A stretch of DNA of 64,000 nucleotides from Eubacterium sp. (GCA_022511225.1 JAFLRZ010000004.1:62001-126000), one strand, 5' to 3'. Shown: positions 36,170-46,158, counted from the stretch's first letter. The notes: a model not told the origin generated them from the letters alone. Translations and numbers: made by a program.

Positions 36170-37042
36170 TTAGTAAGATATTGTATTTGTAGTAATCGTT
36201 GTTACTCCGTTTTCAACAAGTCTGTCGAGTGCTTCGGGTGTATCAATAGTCCATGCCGCTACGGGAAGTCCTGCATCAATACATTTTGCAACCATATTCT
36301 TTCCGCTTTCATCAGCATCAAAGTTTTTACCCTTGTTGCCGTTGAAGCTGATACCGCAGTTTTCTATACTGAGAGCCTCGTCAATGCTCTCCTGACTGAT
36401 TTTCTGTACAAGGTAGAACAACGGCGCATCTGTAAGCTCTCTGAGCTTTATGAGATTTTCCAGATGGAAAGAAATGAACTGATATTCAACTCCGTATTCT
36501 GTTACAAGCTTTATGATTTCGTCATAATGCTCGGTGTTATTCTTGCCCTTAAGCTCAATGACAGCAGTCATATTATTGTCCTTACAAATCTGAAGGTACT
36601 CTTCAAAAGTGCAAATCTTGAGGTTTTCGTAATCATCAATTTTGGCACCGTTGTCGATATTCATTTCCTGAAGCTCGGCAAGAGTTTTCTTTTCGATGTT
36701 CACAGCCTTATCCATCATACGAAAAGTGTTTACGTCGTGAGTTATTACCCATACACCGTCAGCCGTTCTGTAAATATCACATTCAGCACCCCAGAATCCG
36801 TATTCTCCTGCTTTTTCAAATGCCGGAGCAGTGTTTTCGGGTGCGAGGCAGTTGTAGCCTCTGTGTGCAATGAGAGTTACCTGCTGAGCTGTCTTAATCG
36901 GCTTTCTGTCAGGCGTTTTGTACCATAAATTATAGGCGAGTATAAGTGCCACTGTAATAAGTATAAACAGCAGTGCCGCTATAACAGACAGCGTTATAAC
37001 AACTATCTTCTTCTTTTTTGACATCTTTTTTTCTTTATCCAT
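36170..37042 (-). CDS. Membrane-anchored glycerophosphodiester phosphodiesterase
   Basis: A 290-residue GDPD-family enzyme. A Lys-rich N-terminus and one membrane helix (ITLSVIAALLFILITVALIL) place the catalytic domain outside. Motifs: LIAHRGYNCLAPENT (the HRG-x-x-x-PENT signature), WGAECDIYRTADG, ITHDVNTFRMM (second His) and AVIELKGK (metal Glu). It hydrolyses glycerophosphodiesters. The start chosen is ATG 37042 behind AAGGAG; it overlaps the nitroreductase stop by 8 nt. An ATG at 37060 is possible. Confidence 0.88.
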   Translation of the reverse strand: MDKEKKMSKKKKIVVITLSVIAALLFILITVALILAYNLWYKTPDRKPIKTAQQVTLIAHRGYNCLAPENTAPAFEKAGEYGFWGAECDIYRTADGVWVITHDVNTFRMMDKAVNIEKKTLAELQEMNIDNGAKIDDYENLKICTFEEYLQICKDNNMTAVIELKGKNNTEHYDEIIKLVTEYGVEYQFISFHLENLIKLRELTDAPLFYLVQKISQESIDEALSIENCGISFNGNKGKNFDADESGKNMVAKCIDAGLPVAAWTIDTPEALDRLVENGVTTITTNTISY

Positions 37043-37823
37043 TTTCTTCTCCTTTTTCATCCTTGTCCTGAGAAATCGGCAGCTTGATTATGTTGCTGTT
37101 TTCCTCAAGAAATTTTCCGTTTATGTCCCAATGACCTCGGATTCCCGAAGCTATAGCACCAAGATTAAAATGAAGCTGTGCAATGCCAAATTCTATGCTC
37201 TTGTCTGAATACGGCTCATCAACGTAGGCTGAAAGCACGTTGCTTTCATAGCGAAAATGAATTTCCTTGCGGTTAGTGTCTGACGGTGCTGATTCAACAA
37301 GCTTCATTGCATATTTGTAAGGCTTCGGAAGCTCCTTGTCACACACTTCAAACATTTGCTGATAAGGCTTATTCTTTTTGAAATTAATATTATGAATAAG
37401 TTTTTCCTTGCGAGAAAGCTTAGGCTTTGCAAAGCCTACCACAATAATGCCGTATAGCCTTTCTTCTTTAGGGAGCTTTAATGAAGTCAGCAGTTTGTTT
37501 TCTTCATAAGTTCCTGTAATCCAGCACGTTCCGAGTCCGTGGTAAACGCACTGCAAAACAATAGTTTCGCCCCAGTAGCCTATTTTAATTCTTGTTTTTT
37601 CAGTGTCGTCGCCGCACAGTACAATGGCAGAATACTTTCCGCTTACGAGTTTTGAATATCCTGAAGCATCTTCAATGAGCTTGAAACTCAGCCCCTCGTT
37701 TTCGTTAGCGGCATCAATAAGCTGTCTGATTACCGCAAGATACTCCTCGCTCATAAGACGGGCGGTGTACGACCTGCGTGACTGACGCATTTCTATTGCC
37801 TTTATATATTCCTGATTTGTCAT
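37035..37823 (-). CDS. Nitroreductase-family protein
   Basis: A 262-residue FMN-dependent nitroreductase of the TM1586-like subgroup. It begins RQSRRSYTARLM (FMN phosphate-binding Arg/Ser), and has GETIVLQCVYHGLGTCWITG and a second half ending FNLGAIASGIRGHWDI. The electron acceptor is unknown. It overlaps the phosphodiesterase gene by 8 nt and lies 43 nt after asnB. Confidence 0.85.
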   Translation of the reverse strand: MTNQEYIKAIEMRQSRRSYTARLMSEEYLAVIRQLIDAANENEGLSFKLIEDASGYSKLVSGKYSAIVLCGDDTEKTRIKIGYWGETIVLQCVYHGLGTCWITGTYEENKLLTSLKLPKEERLYGIIVVGFAKPKLSRKEKLIHNINFKKNKPYQQMFEVCDKELPKPYKYAMKLVESAPSDTNRKEIHFRYESNVLSAYVDEPYSDKSIEFGIAQLHFNLGAIASGIRGHWDINGKFLEENSNIIKLPISQDKDEKGEENG

Positions 37824-37866
37824 TAATACAGTTCCTATCTATATTGATAAAACTATTATAACATAA

Positions 37867-39690
37867 TCATATTTCAAACTCAACATTATAATTTTTAATC
37901 CATTCATATATCTGATAAATGTAGGCAAGCACCTGCGGAGTTTTCATAAGCTGACCGTACCACGGTTCAGTCATACTGTCGGGATTTTCAATAAGATTAT
38001 TTATTGCAGTCTTGTCGATAATTTCATAAAGCGGAGTAGATTTGTCGGCGATTGCTTTCTTAGCAAGGTCACAAACCTTACCAAAATAAATCGGATTGTG
38101 AGTTTTTGGATAAGGACTTTTTTTGCGCCATGCAATTTCGTAGGGAAGCTCATTTTCAAACGCTTTTCTCAGAATCCCTTTTTCTCTGCCGTCAAGCGCC
38201 TTAATGCTCCACGGCATATTGTATGCATACTCAACAAGCCTGTAGTCGCAAAACGGCACCCTTACCTCAAGTGAAGCCTCCATACTCATAACGTCTTTCC
38301 TTGCAAGAAGCGTTTGCATAAAGTAGCTTAGATTAAGCATAAACATTTCACGCATTCTCTTTTCAAGAGGAGAGTCGGTATCAAGCGTATCAGTTGCCTT
38401 TACTGTCTGCAGATAAGCATTTTTTGCGTATTCATCACCGCTTTTGAGAAATCCGTCTTTAAGTAAGCTGTGTCTTACACCCGTTGAGCGCGACCACGGG
38501 AAGCACTCTTCAAACAGAATTTCCTTTCGGTGATACCAAGGGTATCCACCGAATATTTCATCTGCACATTCACCTGAAAGGCAGACAGTAAAATCCTTCT
38601 TGACCTCTCTACAGAATAAAAGCAGTGACGAATCAACATCGGCAAACGCAGGAGTGCCCCTTGCAATAGCTGCATCCTTAAGCGCATCTGCAACGTCACT
38701 GTTATCAAGCACGATATTGTGATGCTCAGTGCCGATATAATCCGAAATCATATCGATATAATCTGCGTCCTGATTCGGCTGAAAAAGGCTTTTTTTGAAG
38801 TATTTGTTGTTATCAACGTAATCAACTGAGTAAGTATTGAGAGTCCTGCCCTGTTTTTTGTAATAATCAGACGCAACCTTTGAAATGATAGAGGAGTCAA
38901 GTCCTCCGCTTAAAAACGTTGCAAGCGGTACGTCGCTTACAAGCTGTCTTTCGATTGAATCCTTGACAAGATAATGAGTATGCTCTATAGCATCATCAGA
39001 GCTTTCATTTTGCTCCGCTGCTTCAAGCTTCCAGTAGCTTTTTATATTAATTTCGCCGTCTTTATATGTCATATAGCTTGCCGGAGGAAGCTCTTTGATG
39101 TCCCTGAAAATACCGCTCCCTATCGTCTTTGCAGGACCGAGCATAAAGATTTCATTAAGTCCGTTTTCATCAACAATCGGCTTTATCGCGTCAATGCAAA
39201 GCAGACTTGCTATCCTGCTTGCGAAAGCAAAAAGCTCTCCTACCTTGGAGTAATAAAGCGGCTTAACACCGATTCTGTCGCGTGCAATGAAAAGGCTCTT
39301 TTCCTCCTCGTCATATACAGCGTATGCAAATATTCCGTTGAGCTTCTCTGTGCTTTTCTCTTTCCACTTGTGATAAGCCTTAAGCACAACCTCTGTGTCG
39401 CAATGAGTATCAAAGCTGTAGCCTGATTTTTTCAGCTCATTTCTTATTTCATCAGTATTATAAAGCTCACCGTTATAAGCAATTATATATTTGCCGAAGC
39501 GCATCGGCTGAGCACCTTTTTCTACGTCAACAACGGCAAGCCGTCTGTGAATAAGAGCAGCACTCCTCGTAACAAATTCACCTTTTGAGTCGGGACCTCT
39601 TTGCCTGAGAGTCCGGCTTATGCTTTCTATAAGCGGTTTTTTATCTCTTAAATCTATGGACGGACATAATATTCCTGCTATTCCACACAT
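37867..39690 (-). CDS. asnB: Asparagine synthetase, glutamine-hydrolysing
   Basis: A 607-residue enzyme. MCGIAG with Cys2 as the nucleophile starts the glutaminase domain, which also has RGPDSKGE and YNGELYN. The ATP-dependent synthetase half has the PP-loop LSGGLDSS, the SVDYVD strand and LSGECADEIFGGYPWY. It converts aspartate to asparagine. AGGTGA precedes the ATG. It lies 48 nt after the DUF4363 gene. Confidence 0.93.
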   Translation of the reverse strand: MCGIAGILCPSIDLRDKKPLIESISRTLRQRGPDSKGEFVTRSAALIHRRLAVVDVEKGAQPMRFGKYIIAYNGELYNTDEIRNELKKSGYSFDTHCDTEVVLKAYHKWKEKSTEKLNGIFAYAVYDEEEKSLFIARDRIGVKPLYYSKVGELFAFASRIASLLCIDAIKPIVDENGLNEIFMLGPAKTIGSGIFRDIKELPPASYMTYKDGEINIKSYWKLEAAEQNESSDDAIEHTHYLVKDSIERQLVSDVPLATFLSGGLDSSIISKVASDYYKKQGRTLNTYSVDYVDNNKYFKKSLFQPNQDADYIDMISDYIGTEHHNIVLDNSDVADALKDAAIARGTPAFADVDSSLLLFCREVKKDFTVCLSGECADEIFGGYPWYHRKEILFEECFPWSRSTGVRHSLLKDGFLKSGDEYAKNAYLQTVKATDTLDTDSPLEKRMREMFMLNLSYFMQTLLARKDVMSMEASLEVRVPFCDYRLVEYAYNMPWSIKALDGREKGILRKAFENELPYEIAWRKKSPYPKTHNPIYFGKVCDLAKKAIADKSTPLYEIIDKTAINNLIENPDSMTEPWYGQLMKTPQVLAYIYQIYEWIKNYNVEFEI

Positions 39691-39738
39691 AATGTCACCT
39701 CACAGTATCATATGCCGTGACATTATTTTTGTGCAGTA

Positions 39739-40116
39739 TCAAAATATATTTCCGAACGAAATTTCTTCATCCTTTTTTATTTCTTCAATCTGTCCTTTAA
39801 GCTCAAGGAGGGTGCTTTCCAATTCTTCGTCCTTGTTTTCTGCCATATATTTAATTTTTTCAATGTTTGCAGATGCATCATCAAAACAGCTGTGATCAAC
39901 CATCGCCGACATAAAGGAATAATGCTTCTGCCAGAAATCGTCAAGCTCCTTGCAGGAGCTTTTTACTTTGCCGTAATTATTTTCATCAATAGCATCTAAA
40001 GCCTGTGAAATAATCTCTGACGAAGTGTAATTGATTTTCGAAACCAGTTTTTGCTCAGCAGTGCAAAATGCAATTGAAAGCACGAGAAGTCCTATTGCAA
40101 AATATAATCTTTTCAT
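39739..40116 (-). CDS. DUF4363-type protein
   Basis: A 125-residue protein with an N-terminal hydrophobic helix (LYFAIGLLVLSIAFC), then helices with the typical DUF4363 pattern (a KELDDFWQKHYSFMSAMVDH segment). Its ATG directly follows the stop of the DUF421 gene, so it is translationally coupled. DUF421-DUF4363 pairs are common in spore-forming Clostridia; the function is unknown. Confidence 0.75.
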   Translation of the reverse strand: MKRLYFAIGLLVLSIAFCTAEQKLVSKINYTSSEIISQALDAIDENNYGKVKSSCKELDDFWQKHYSFMSAMVDHSCFDDASANIEKIKYMAENKDEELESTLLELKGQIEEIKKDEEISFGNIF

Positions 40117-40791
40117 CTATTGATTCTCCTTTGGAATATGAACGATATTTCCGCTGTTGTCGATAGTTAAAAGCATTGTTCTGCCTTCGTCAATATCATT
40201 TTTTGTCAGTATCAGTTTTATTTCGCTTTCGGGTATCTTTTCCTGATTAAAATATTCCGTTACGATTTTGCCGTCAAGCACAATTACTATCGGCATACCG
40301 CACTCTTCAACCCTGATATCTGCACTTTTTGCAGTAAGCGGCTGCTCCTCGGATTTCAGAAGTACGGACATTGAGCCGTTTGTTTCAATAATTGCATCCT
40401 GCACCTGAGATATGTCAAACACATCCTTTTGCCTGAGTGCGTCCACAAGATCGTCAACAGTAAAGCGCATTGATTTAAGCTTTTTTTCATCAAGCTTTCC
40501 GTTTCGTATTACGAATATCGGCCGACCCTGAAGTATGTTGCGAAACCGCAGGCTTTTAAGCGATAAAGAAGCCATAATTATTTCAAGGCTTGCAAACAGA
40601 AGTATCGGCAGTATCGAGTAAGATAGCGGCATCGAATTATCTTCAAGAGGAATCGAAGCCACGGAGCTTACGAGAATAGTTATTACAAGCTCGTGTGGCT
40701 TCAGCTCGCCTACTGTTCTTTTGCCCATAAGCCTTACGGCAAAAATTACAAGCACGTAAATAATTGCTGCCCGAATAAAATTTATTGTCAT
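40117..40791 (-). CDS. DUF421 (YetF-like) membrane protein
   Basis: A 224-residue protein: three membrane helices, with the conserved VRLMGKRTVGELKPHELVIT after the first, then two small cytosolic beta domains (GRPIFVIRNGKLDEKKL; QVQDAIIETNGSMSVLLKSE). These are the YetF/YdfR-type spore-associated membrane proteins of unknown mechanism. The start is ATG 40791 behind GGTGAT. It is divergent from the gerA-type operon, about 100 nt away. Confidence 0.85.
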   Translation of the reverse strand: MTINFIRAAIIYVLVIFAVRLMGKRTVGELKPHELVITILVSSVASIPLEDNSMPLSYSILPILLFASLEIIMASLSLKSLRFRNILQGRPIFVIRNGKLDEKKLKSMRFTVDDLVDALRQKDVFDISQVQDAIIETNGSMSVLLKSEEQPLTAKSADIRVEECGMPIVIVLDGKIVTEYFNQEKIPESEIKLILTKNDIDEGRTMLLTIDNSGNIVHIPKENQ

Positions 40792-40890
40792 AATAATCAA
40801 TCACCAAAACTATTTTGACCAAAAAATTTCCTTTTATAAGTTATGAGTATAAATTTAGTAAAAGTGCAAAAATTAATCTTGGTGATAATT

Positions 40891-42369
40891 ATGACAAAGC
40901 TGAAGCTCAGCTATGATGATAATATAAAAAAGTTTAATGACGATTATACGGATTGCTCCGATTTTCTTATGAGAGAGGCAATAGTCTGCGGAGAAAGATG
41001 CTTTTTCTGCGCAATGGACGGGCTTATTGATTCACTTATGCTCAGTCAGATGATTATGACTCCTGTTCTCGGCAGAAATTTCAAAAAAGGACAGGACTTT
41101 AAGATAAATAACGAGCTTATGGAGCTTCTCAAGCTTAAGGCGGTTAATTCGCTGGAGCTGAATGAGGCTTTTACTTTTGAGGATTGCTATTACTATCTTA
41201 TGAGCGGCTTTTGCGTTTTCGTTCTTGCTGATTGCGAGCGTGCTCTCGTATTCGGTATTCAGGGATGGGCAAGAAGAAGTGTTGACGAACCTAAGAATGA
41301 AAGCAACGTTAAGGGAGCTAAGGAGTGTTTTATTGAATCACTTAACGATAACAAGGCTTTAGTCAGAAAACGACTGAAAACTCATCACTTGAAATTTAAG
41401 CTGATTAAGCTCGGCTCTGCGGCTGACACTCCTGTAGTTATAAGCTATATGGATGACCGTGCCGATATGATGCTTGTTGAAGAAGTTGAGGAAAAGCTTA
41501 AAGGAGTGAATTTTAATACTGTCATCGATTACGGTGAGCTTCTTCCTTTTATCGATACTGATATAAAAAGCTTTTTTTCATGCGTCGGAAACACCGAAAG
41601 ACCCGACGTTGTAGTTTCAAAGCTTCTTGAGGGCAGAGTTGTGATTATGGTTGAGGGCAGTCCGTTTGCAATATATCTTCCGTATCTGTTCAGCGACAAC
41701 TTTCAGTCAGTTGACGATTACGACAATCCGCCGTTTTACAGCAGCTTTATCAGAATAATCAAATATTTTTGCTTTGGAATATCCGTTTTCCTGCCGGGAC
41801 TTTACGTTGCGATCGGTACGTTTCATCAGGAAATGATACCTACAAATTTTCTTTTCACCATAGCATCTGAGGAAATAACGACTCCGTTTTCACTGATGAG
41901 CGAAGCGATAATGCTTTTGCTTCTTTACGAAATAATGCGCGAGGCAGGACTTCGACTTCCTGCCGCAATAGGCCACGCAGTTTCAATTATAGGCGGTATA
42001 ATTATAGGAGAGGCAACGGTTACGGCAGGAATAATCGGCGCACCGATGCTCGTAATTATCGCAATGACGGCGATATCGTCTTATGTAGTCTCTCCGCTGT
42101 ATGAAAGCGTTGCAGTGCTTAGATTTATATTTATTATTATGGGTGGAATTTTCGGTATGTACGGAATTGTTTTTGTTGCAGGGCTTATGTTTGTAAATAT
42201 ATGTGCACTCAATCCTTTCGGCGTACCGATGTCATCACCGATTTCCCCTTATGATAAAAAATCATCAGGAGATATATTTATTCGTGAAGGCTGGAAAAAG
42301 CTTTCTAAACGCAAGGTAAGAGTAAGCGATTTCAGAGGTGTTGATATAGATGCAGGCAAAACGAAATAA
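40891..42369 (+). CDS. Spore germination receptor subunit A (GerAA/GerKA family)
   Basis: A 492-residue A subunit of a germinant receptor. The soluble N-terminal half and a membrane half with about five helices show typical motifs: FLPGLYVAIGTFHQEMIPT, LLYEIMREAGLRLPAAIG and IISGG-like GGIIIGEATVTAGIIGAPM. The start is ATG 40891 with TTGGTGA before it; the longer frame from 40843 has no ribosome binding site. First gene of A-B-C, each overlapping the next. Confidence 0.92.
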   Translation: MTKLKLSYDDNIKKFNDDYTDCSDFLMREAIVCGERCFFCAMDGLIDSLMLSQMIMTPVLGRNFKKGQDFKINNELMELLKLKAVNSLELNEAFTFEDCYYYLMSGFCVFVLADCERALVFGIQGWARRSVDEPKNESNVKGAKECFIESLNDNKALVRKRLKTHHLKFKLIKLGSAADTPVVISYMDDRADMMLVEEVEEKLKGVNFNTVIDYGELLPFIDTDIKSFFSCVGNTERPDVVVSKLLEGRVVIMVEGSPFAIYLPYLFSDNFQSVDDYDNPPFYSSFIRIIKYFCFGISVFLPGLYVAIGTFHQEMIPTNFLFTIASEEITTPFSLMSEAIMLLLLYEIMREAGLRLPAAIGHAVSIIGGIIIGEATVTAGIIGAPMLVIIAMTAISSYVVSPLYESVAVLRFIFIIMGGIFGMYGIVFVAGLMFVNICALNPFGVPMSSPISPYDKKSSGDIFIREGWKKLSKRKVRVSDFRGVDIDAGKTK

Positions 42370-43393
42370 AATAGCTCCGATAGGAATATTTACTCTGCTG
42401 TTTGTCAGCCGATTAATGGTAAGTATGACAACAATGCAGTCGGTATATACGGGCATAGTCGGTCCGGATATAGTGCTGAGCTTTGTCGGTGCTCTGGCAT
42501 TCGTAATAATTCTTTCGCTTCCTGCTGTTTACTGCATAAAAAGAAAGAAAAATCCATTTTCTGTAAAATGGGTGAGTGCACTCTACGGGCTTTACTTTGT
42601 TTTACTTGCAGGACTTACTATAAGCAGATTTTCATATTTTGCCTCTACGACAATAAATGCCGAATCAAGTGCATTTATATACCTGTTTCCTGCCATAGTC
42701 TGTGCAGTTTACGGCGCAATACTCGGAATTGAGGCATTAACAAGATTCTCGTCTGTTGCCTTTATTCTTTTGATAATCGGTATAATTACGGTGATTTTAT
42801 GCAATTACCGCAACATTAACGAAATAAATCTGTACCCCGTAATAACCAAAGACGCAGACAATATATTGAAAAATATCCTTGTAATTACTACCGATACTAT
42901 TGAGCCTGCACTGTTTTTGTGCCTTTCAAAGCGTGTAAACGGAGTTGCGATAAGACAATATGTTTTTGCGATTCTCGCGTTTTTTACGGCGATAATAACT
43001 TTATTCTACACTGCTATCGCAGTAATGGGCGATTTCGCATCTACTCAGCAGTTTCCGCTTTACAGCCTTTTTGAGCAGGCAAATGTCGGAGGCTTTGAAC
43101 GAATTAACGTAATTCATATTTCGTTCTGGATGCTCGGTGTGTTTATAAAAACAACTCTTCTTATCTACTGCGCATCAATCTGCTTTGATAAGATAAAGCA
43201 AAAAAACAACTGTATAATCTGCTCGGTGTTTGTGTTGGGAACATCGGCGCTTATTACAAAGTTTAACCAGTATACCAATGTTGTTTATAGCACTACTGTA
43301 ATTATGTTTTTTGCTTTTTGTGTTTTGCTTCCGTTACTGATGCTGATTTTTGGAAAAAGGAATTATGGTGATGAGCTTGTACAAAATTTTTAA
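42350..43393 (+). CDS. Spore germination receptor subunit B (GerAB/GerKB family)
   Basis: A 347-residue protein with about ten membrane helices of the amino acid/polyamine transporter-like GerB fold. The first helix is KIAPIGIFTLLFVSRLMV, and INLYPV is typical of the family. This subunit binds small germinants in other spore formers. It overlaps subunit A by 20 nt and the C-subunit start by 23 nt. Confidence 0.9.
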   Translation: MQAKRNKIAPIGIFTLLFVSRLMVSMTTMQSVYTGIVGPDIVLSFVGALAFVIILSLPAVYCIKRKKNPFSVKWVSALYGLYFVLLAGLTISRFSYFASTTINAESSAFIYLFPAIVCAVYGAILGIEALTRFSSVAFILLIIGIITVILCNYRNINEINLYPVITKDADNILKNILVITTDTIEPALFLCLSKRVNGVAIRQYVFAILAFFTAIITLFYTAIAVMGDFASTQQFPLYSLFEQANVGGFERINVIHISFWMLGVFIKTTLLIYCASICFDKIKQKNNCIICSVFVLGTSALITKFNQYTNVVYSTTVIMFFAFCVLLPLLMLIFGKRNYGDELVQNF

Positions 43394-44507
43394 ACTGCTT
43401 TGCATACCTATCATTATAGTTATGCTTTTTTCCGGCTGTAAGGATTCTAATAACCTCAAGGATATTATCATTGTTGAGGGTATGGGTATTGATAGTAATG
43501 AGCAGGGCGGTACTAATCTTTCTATAAGAATGCTCAACGTTGCAAAAAGTGCAAGCAACGGCGAAGCTCCGAGCGGAATAATGACGCAAAAGATTACTGA
43601 TAAAGGCGAAAGTTTAGTCGAAGCAATATCCTTTATGTCAAAAAAGCTTTCAAAGGATTTATTTTTCGGGCAGACAAAGATTGTTGTAATAGGAAAAAGT
43701 GTTGCCGAAGCAGGAATGGACGAGCATCTCGATTATTTTCTTCGCTCAACAGATACACGAAGTGATGTTGCTCTCTGCCTGTCAGACACAACGGCATCAA
43801 AGATTCTTGACAGTAAAGAGCATGAAAGCCGTGTGCCGTGTGAGAATATTTTGTACTTGCTTCAAAACAGCGAAGCTGCAGGCTTCAGCGCATATATAAC
43901 AACAGGTCAGGTGCTTAATCTTTACAACGACAAAACGAGTGATATTTATATTCCCGTGCTTAAGGGCGACAAAAATAATGAGGGAGTAACGGCTGAGGGT
44001 ATTGCGGTTTTCAGTAATGATAAGATGACGGCAGTGCTCAATGACGAGGAAACTAACGGCTTTTTGCTTATTGCCGACAAGGTACACAACTTCAAAATGA
44101 AGTTTGAAGATGAACGGTTCGGCAAGGTAGGCGTCGAGTTTTTTGACATCAAGGTAAAAAATCACGCAACTGTTGAAAACTCGCAGATAGTTTTTAAAAG
44201 CTATATCTACGCCGATATGATAATAGATGAAATTGAGAATGACTACCAGACAAGTATTTCTATTGATGAATCAATACTTCTTTGTCAGCTTGCCGGCAGA
44301 CAGCTTGAAAAAAACTGCAAGGCAGCATTTTCGGCTTGCCAGAATGCAGGCAGCGATTCATTGAGAGTCGGAGAATACGTTGCGAGAGACTTACCTCAAA
44401 GCTACGAAAAATGCAGTGACAACTGGAAGGATTATTTTAAATCCTCTAAAATCGAGCCGAAGGCAGAAGTAAGCATAAAGAAAATAACCGAGAGCACGAA
44501 AAATTAG
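43371..44507 (+). CDS. Spore germination receptor subunit C, lipoprotein (GerAC/GerKC family)
   Basis: A 378-residue lipoprotein. A signal peptide with lipobox FSGC ends near residue 21. Family motifs: the GMGID strand after the lipobox, GESLVEAISFMSKKLSKDLFFGQTKIVVIG and a later LARR-like C-terminal segment. The start is chosen at ATG 43371 (AAGGA 9 nt before); ATG 43365 is also possible. It completes the receptor on the spore inner membrane. Confidence 0.9.
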   Translation: MSLYKIFKLLCIPIIIVMLFSGCKDSNNLKDIIIVEGMGIDSNEQGGTNLSIRMLNVAKSASNGEAPSGIMTQKITDKGESLVEAISFMSKKLSKDLFFGQTKIVVIGKSVAEAGMDEHLDYFLRSTDTRSDVALCLSDTTASKILDSKEHESRVPCENILYLLQNSEAAGFSAYITTGQVLNLYNDKTSDIYIPVLKGDKNNEGVTAEGIAVFSNDKMTAVLNDEETNGFLLIADKVHNFKMKFEDERFGKVGVEFFDIKVKNHATVENSQIVFKSYIYADMIIDEIENDYQTSISIDESILLCQLAGRQLEKNCKAAFSACQNAGSDSLRVGEYVARDLPQSYEKCSDNWKDYFKSSKIEPKAEVSIKKITESTKN

Positions 44508-44510
44508 TTT

Positions 44511-44672
44511 TTACGGCAAATAATTAATATTTTCAACTGCACCCTTAACGTTGTTGAATATCCCTGCAACACTTTCATTGCTTGTATGACTGCCGGTTAT
44601 AATGCAGACAATTACCGGAACTAATATTGTCAGCGCAAAAACTATTATGAAGATTACAAAATGCTTTTTCAT
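44511..44672 (-). CDS. 53-residue single-pass membrane peptide
   Basis: A 53-residue frame on the minus strand starting MKKHFVIFIIVFALTILVPV, with one membrane helix and a short outside tail. AAGGAGG is 6 nt before the ATG, a strong ribosome binding site that supports a real gene. Its stop is only 3 nt from the stop of the germination C subunit, and the two converge. No homologue was recognised. It could be a small regulator of the receptor or an unrelated membrane peptide. Confidence 0.65.
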   Translation of the reverse strand: MKKHFVIFIIVFALTILVPVIVCIITGSHTSNESVAGIFNNVKGAVENINYLP

Positions 44673-44715
44673 TTTCAGCCTCCTTGACTTTATAATGGTT
44701 TATATGTATAATGAT

Positions 44716-44743
44716 TTGATACAGTAGTATTAAATATTATTAT
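44716..44743 (+). promoter_or_regulatory. Putative sigma-A promoter of the citrate synthase gene
   Basis: TTGATA (44716-44721), 16-nt spacer, TATTAT (44738-44743), about 48 nt before the ATG. Confidence 0.5.
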
Positions 44744-44790
44744 GCTTGCGAGTATATGTTTTATAAAATTCTGACAAAAGGAGTGTTTTT

Positions 44791-46158
44791 ATGTCATCAG
44801 GATACATTTCACCAATTTCTATGGATGCTCTTTCAAATCTTTGCGGTGAGCTTGATAAGAATAACGCTATAAAAAAATCCGATTACGAAAATTATCACGT
44901 TAAGCGCGGTCTCAGAAACAGTGACGGCACAGGTGTAATGGCAGGACTTACGAGAATATGCTCTGTTGAGGGATATTATATTCTTGACGGTGAGCGCGTG
45001 CCAAAGGACGGCAAGCTTTCATATCGCGGTTACGACATCAATGATTTAGTTGCAAGCTGTGTAAAGGAGGACCGCTTCGGCTTTGAAGAGGTAATATGGC
45101 TTCTGCTCTTCGGCAGTCTTCCTACACAAAATCAGCTTCTCAGCTTAAGAGAGGTGCTTGCCGAGTGCCGTGCGCTTCCCGACGATTTTGTTGAAGATAT
45201 GATTATGAAAAATCCTTCAAAGGACATTATGAATAAAATGGCACGCTGCGTTATGACGCTTTATTCTTTTGATGAAGACCCCGACAACACCTCGATACCA
45301 AACGTTCTTCGCCAGTCACTTCAGCTTATTGCTCAGTTTCCGACTATTATGAACAGTGCGTATCAGGTAAAGAGAAGAGCCTTTTACGGCAAGACAATGT
45401 TCCTTCATCCGATTAATAAGGGACAGTCGACTGCCGAGTACATACTAAACCAAAACAGAGCCGACAAGGAATTTACAAGAGATGAAGCAAGGCTTCTTGA
45501 CATTTGCCTTACTCTTCACGCTGACCACGGCGGCGGAAATAATTCGACCTTCGTAACGAGAGCACTTACTTCAAGTGCTACCGATACGTATTCTGCAATT
45601 GCAGGCGGTATCGGCTCGCTCAAAGGTCCTCGTCACGGCGGTGCGAATCTTCGTGTTGCAAGGCAGATGGACGAGATAATTGCAAACGTTGCCGACCCTA
45701 CCGACAAGGCACAGGTGAAGGATTATCTTTACAAGATTATGAAAAAAGAAGCAGGTGACGGCTCAGGTCTTATCTACGGTATGGGACATGCGGTTTATAC
45801 TAAGTCCGACCCAAGAGCTGTAATCCTTAAAGAAAATGCAAGAAAGCTTGCATATGAAAAAGGCTTTGAAAAAGAATTCAAGACTCTTGAGAATATCGAG
45901 CTTCTTACTCCTGAGGTGTTTAATGAGGTCAGGGGAACAGATAAGGTTATGTGTGCAAACGTTGATTTGTATTCAGGGCTTGTGTATAAGGTGCTCAGAA
46001 TACCTGAGGATTTATATACACCTCTATTTGCAACTGCAAGAATTGTAGGCTGGTGTGCTCACAGACTTGAGGAACTTACGTCAAACGGCAAAATTATGCG
46101 CCCTGCGTATAAGAGCGTGAACAAGCAGAGAGCATTTATTCCTATAGAAAAAAGATAG
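44791..46158 (+). CDS. gltA: Citrate synthase
   Basis: A 455-residue citrate synthase with an extended N-terminus. Active-site regions: LCLTLHADHGGGNNSTF (His), GPRHGGANLRV (the GPLHG-like site) and GMGHAVYTKSDPRA, matching the clostridial type. It condenses acetyl-CoA with oxaloacetate; in anaerobes it feeds glutamate synthesis. AAGGAG precedes the ATG. Methylcitrate synthase is the main alternative. Confidence 0.88.
   Translation: MSSGYISPISMDALSNLCGELDKNNAIKKSDYENYHVKRGLRNSDGTGVMAGLTRICSVEGYYILDGERVPKDGKLSYRGYDINDLVASCVKEDRFGFEEVIWLLLFGSLPTQNQLLSLREVLAECRALPDDFVEDMIMKNPSKDIMNKMARCVMTLYSFDEDPDNTSIPNVLRQSLQLIAQFPTIMNSAYQVKRRAFYGKTMFLHPINKGQSTAEYILNQNRADKEFTRDEARLLDICLTLHADHGGGNNSTFVTRALTSSATDTYSAIAGGIGSLKGPRHGGANLRVARQMDEIIANVADPTDKAQVKDYLYKIMKKEAGDGSGLIYGMGHAVYTKSDPRAVILKENARKLAYEKGFEKEFKTLENIELLTPEVFNEVRGTDKVMCANVDLYSGLVYKVLRIPEDLYTPLFATARIVGWCAHRLEELTSNGKIMRPAYKSVNKQRAFIPIEKR

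Noticed and set aside
43797-44165. 122-residue minus-strand frame within the germination C subunit
   Set aside because: Antisense shadow; the plus-strand frame has a lipobox and family motifs.
44508-44790. Riboswitch upstream of citrate synthase
   Set aside because: Most of the gap is the 53-codon minus-strand gene, and the remainder after the promoter is too short for a known aptamer.
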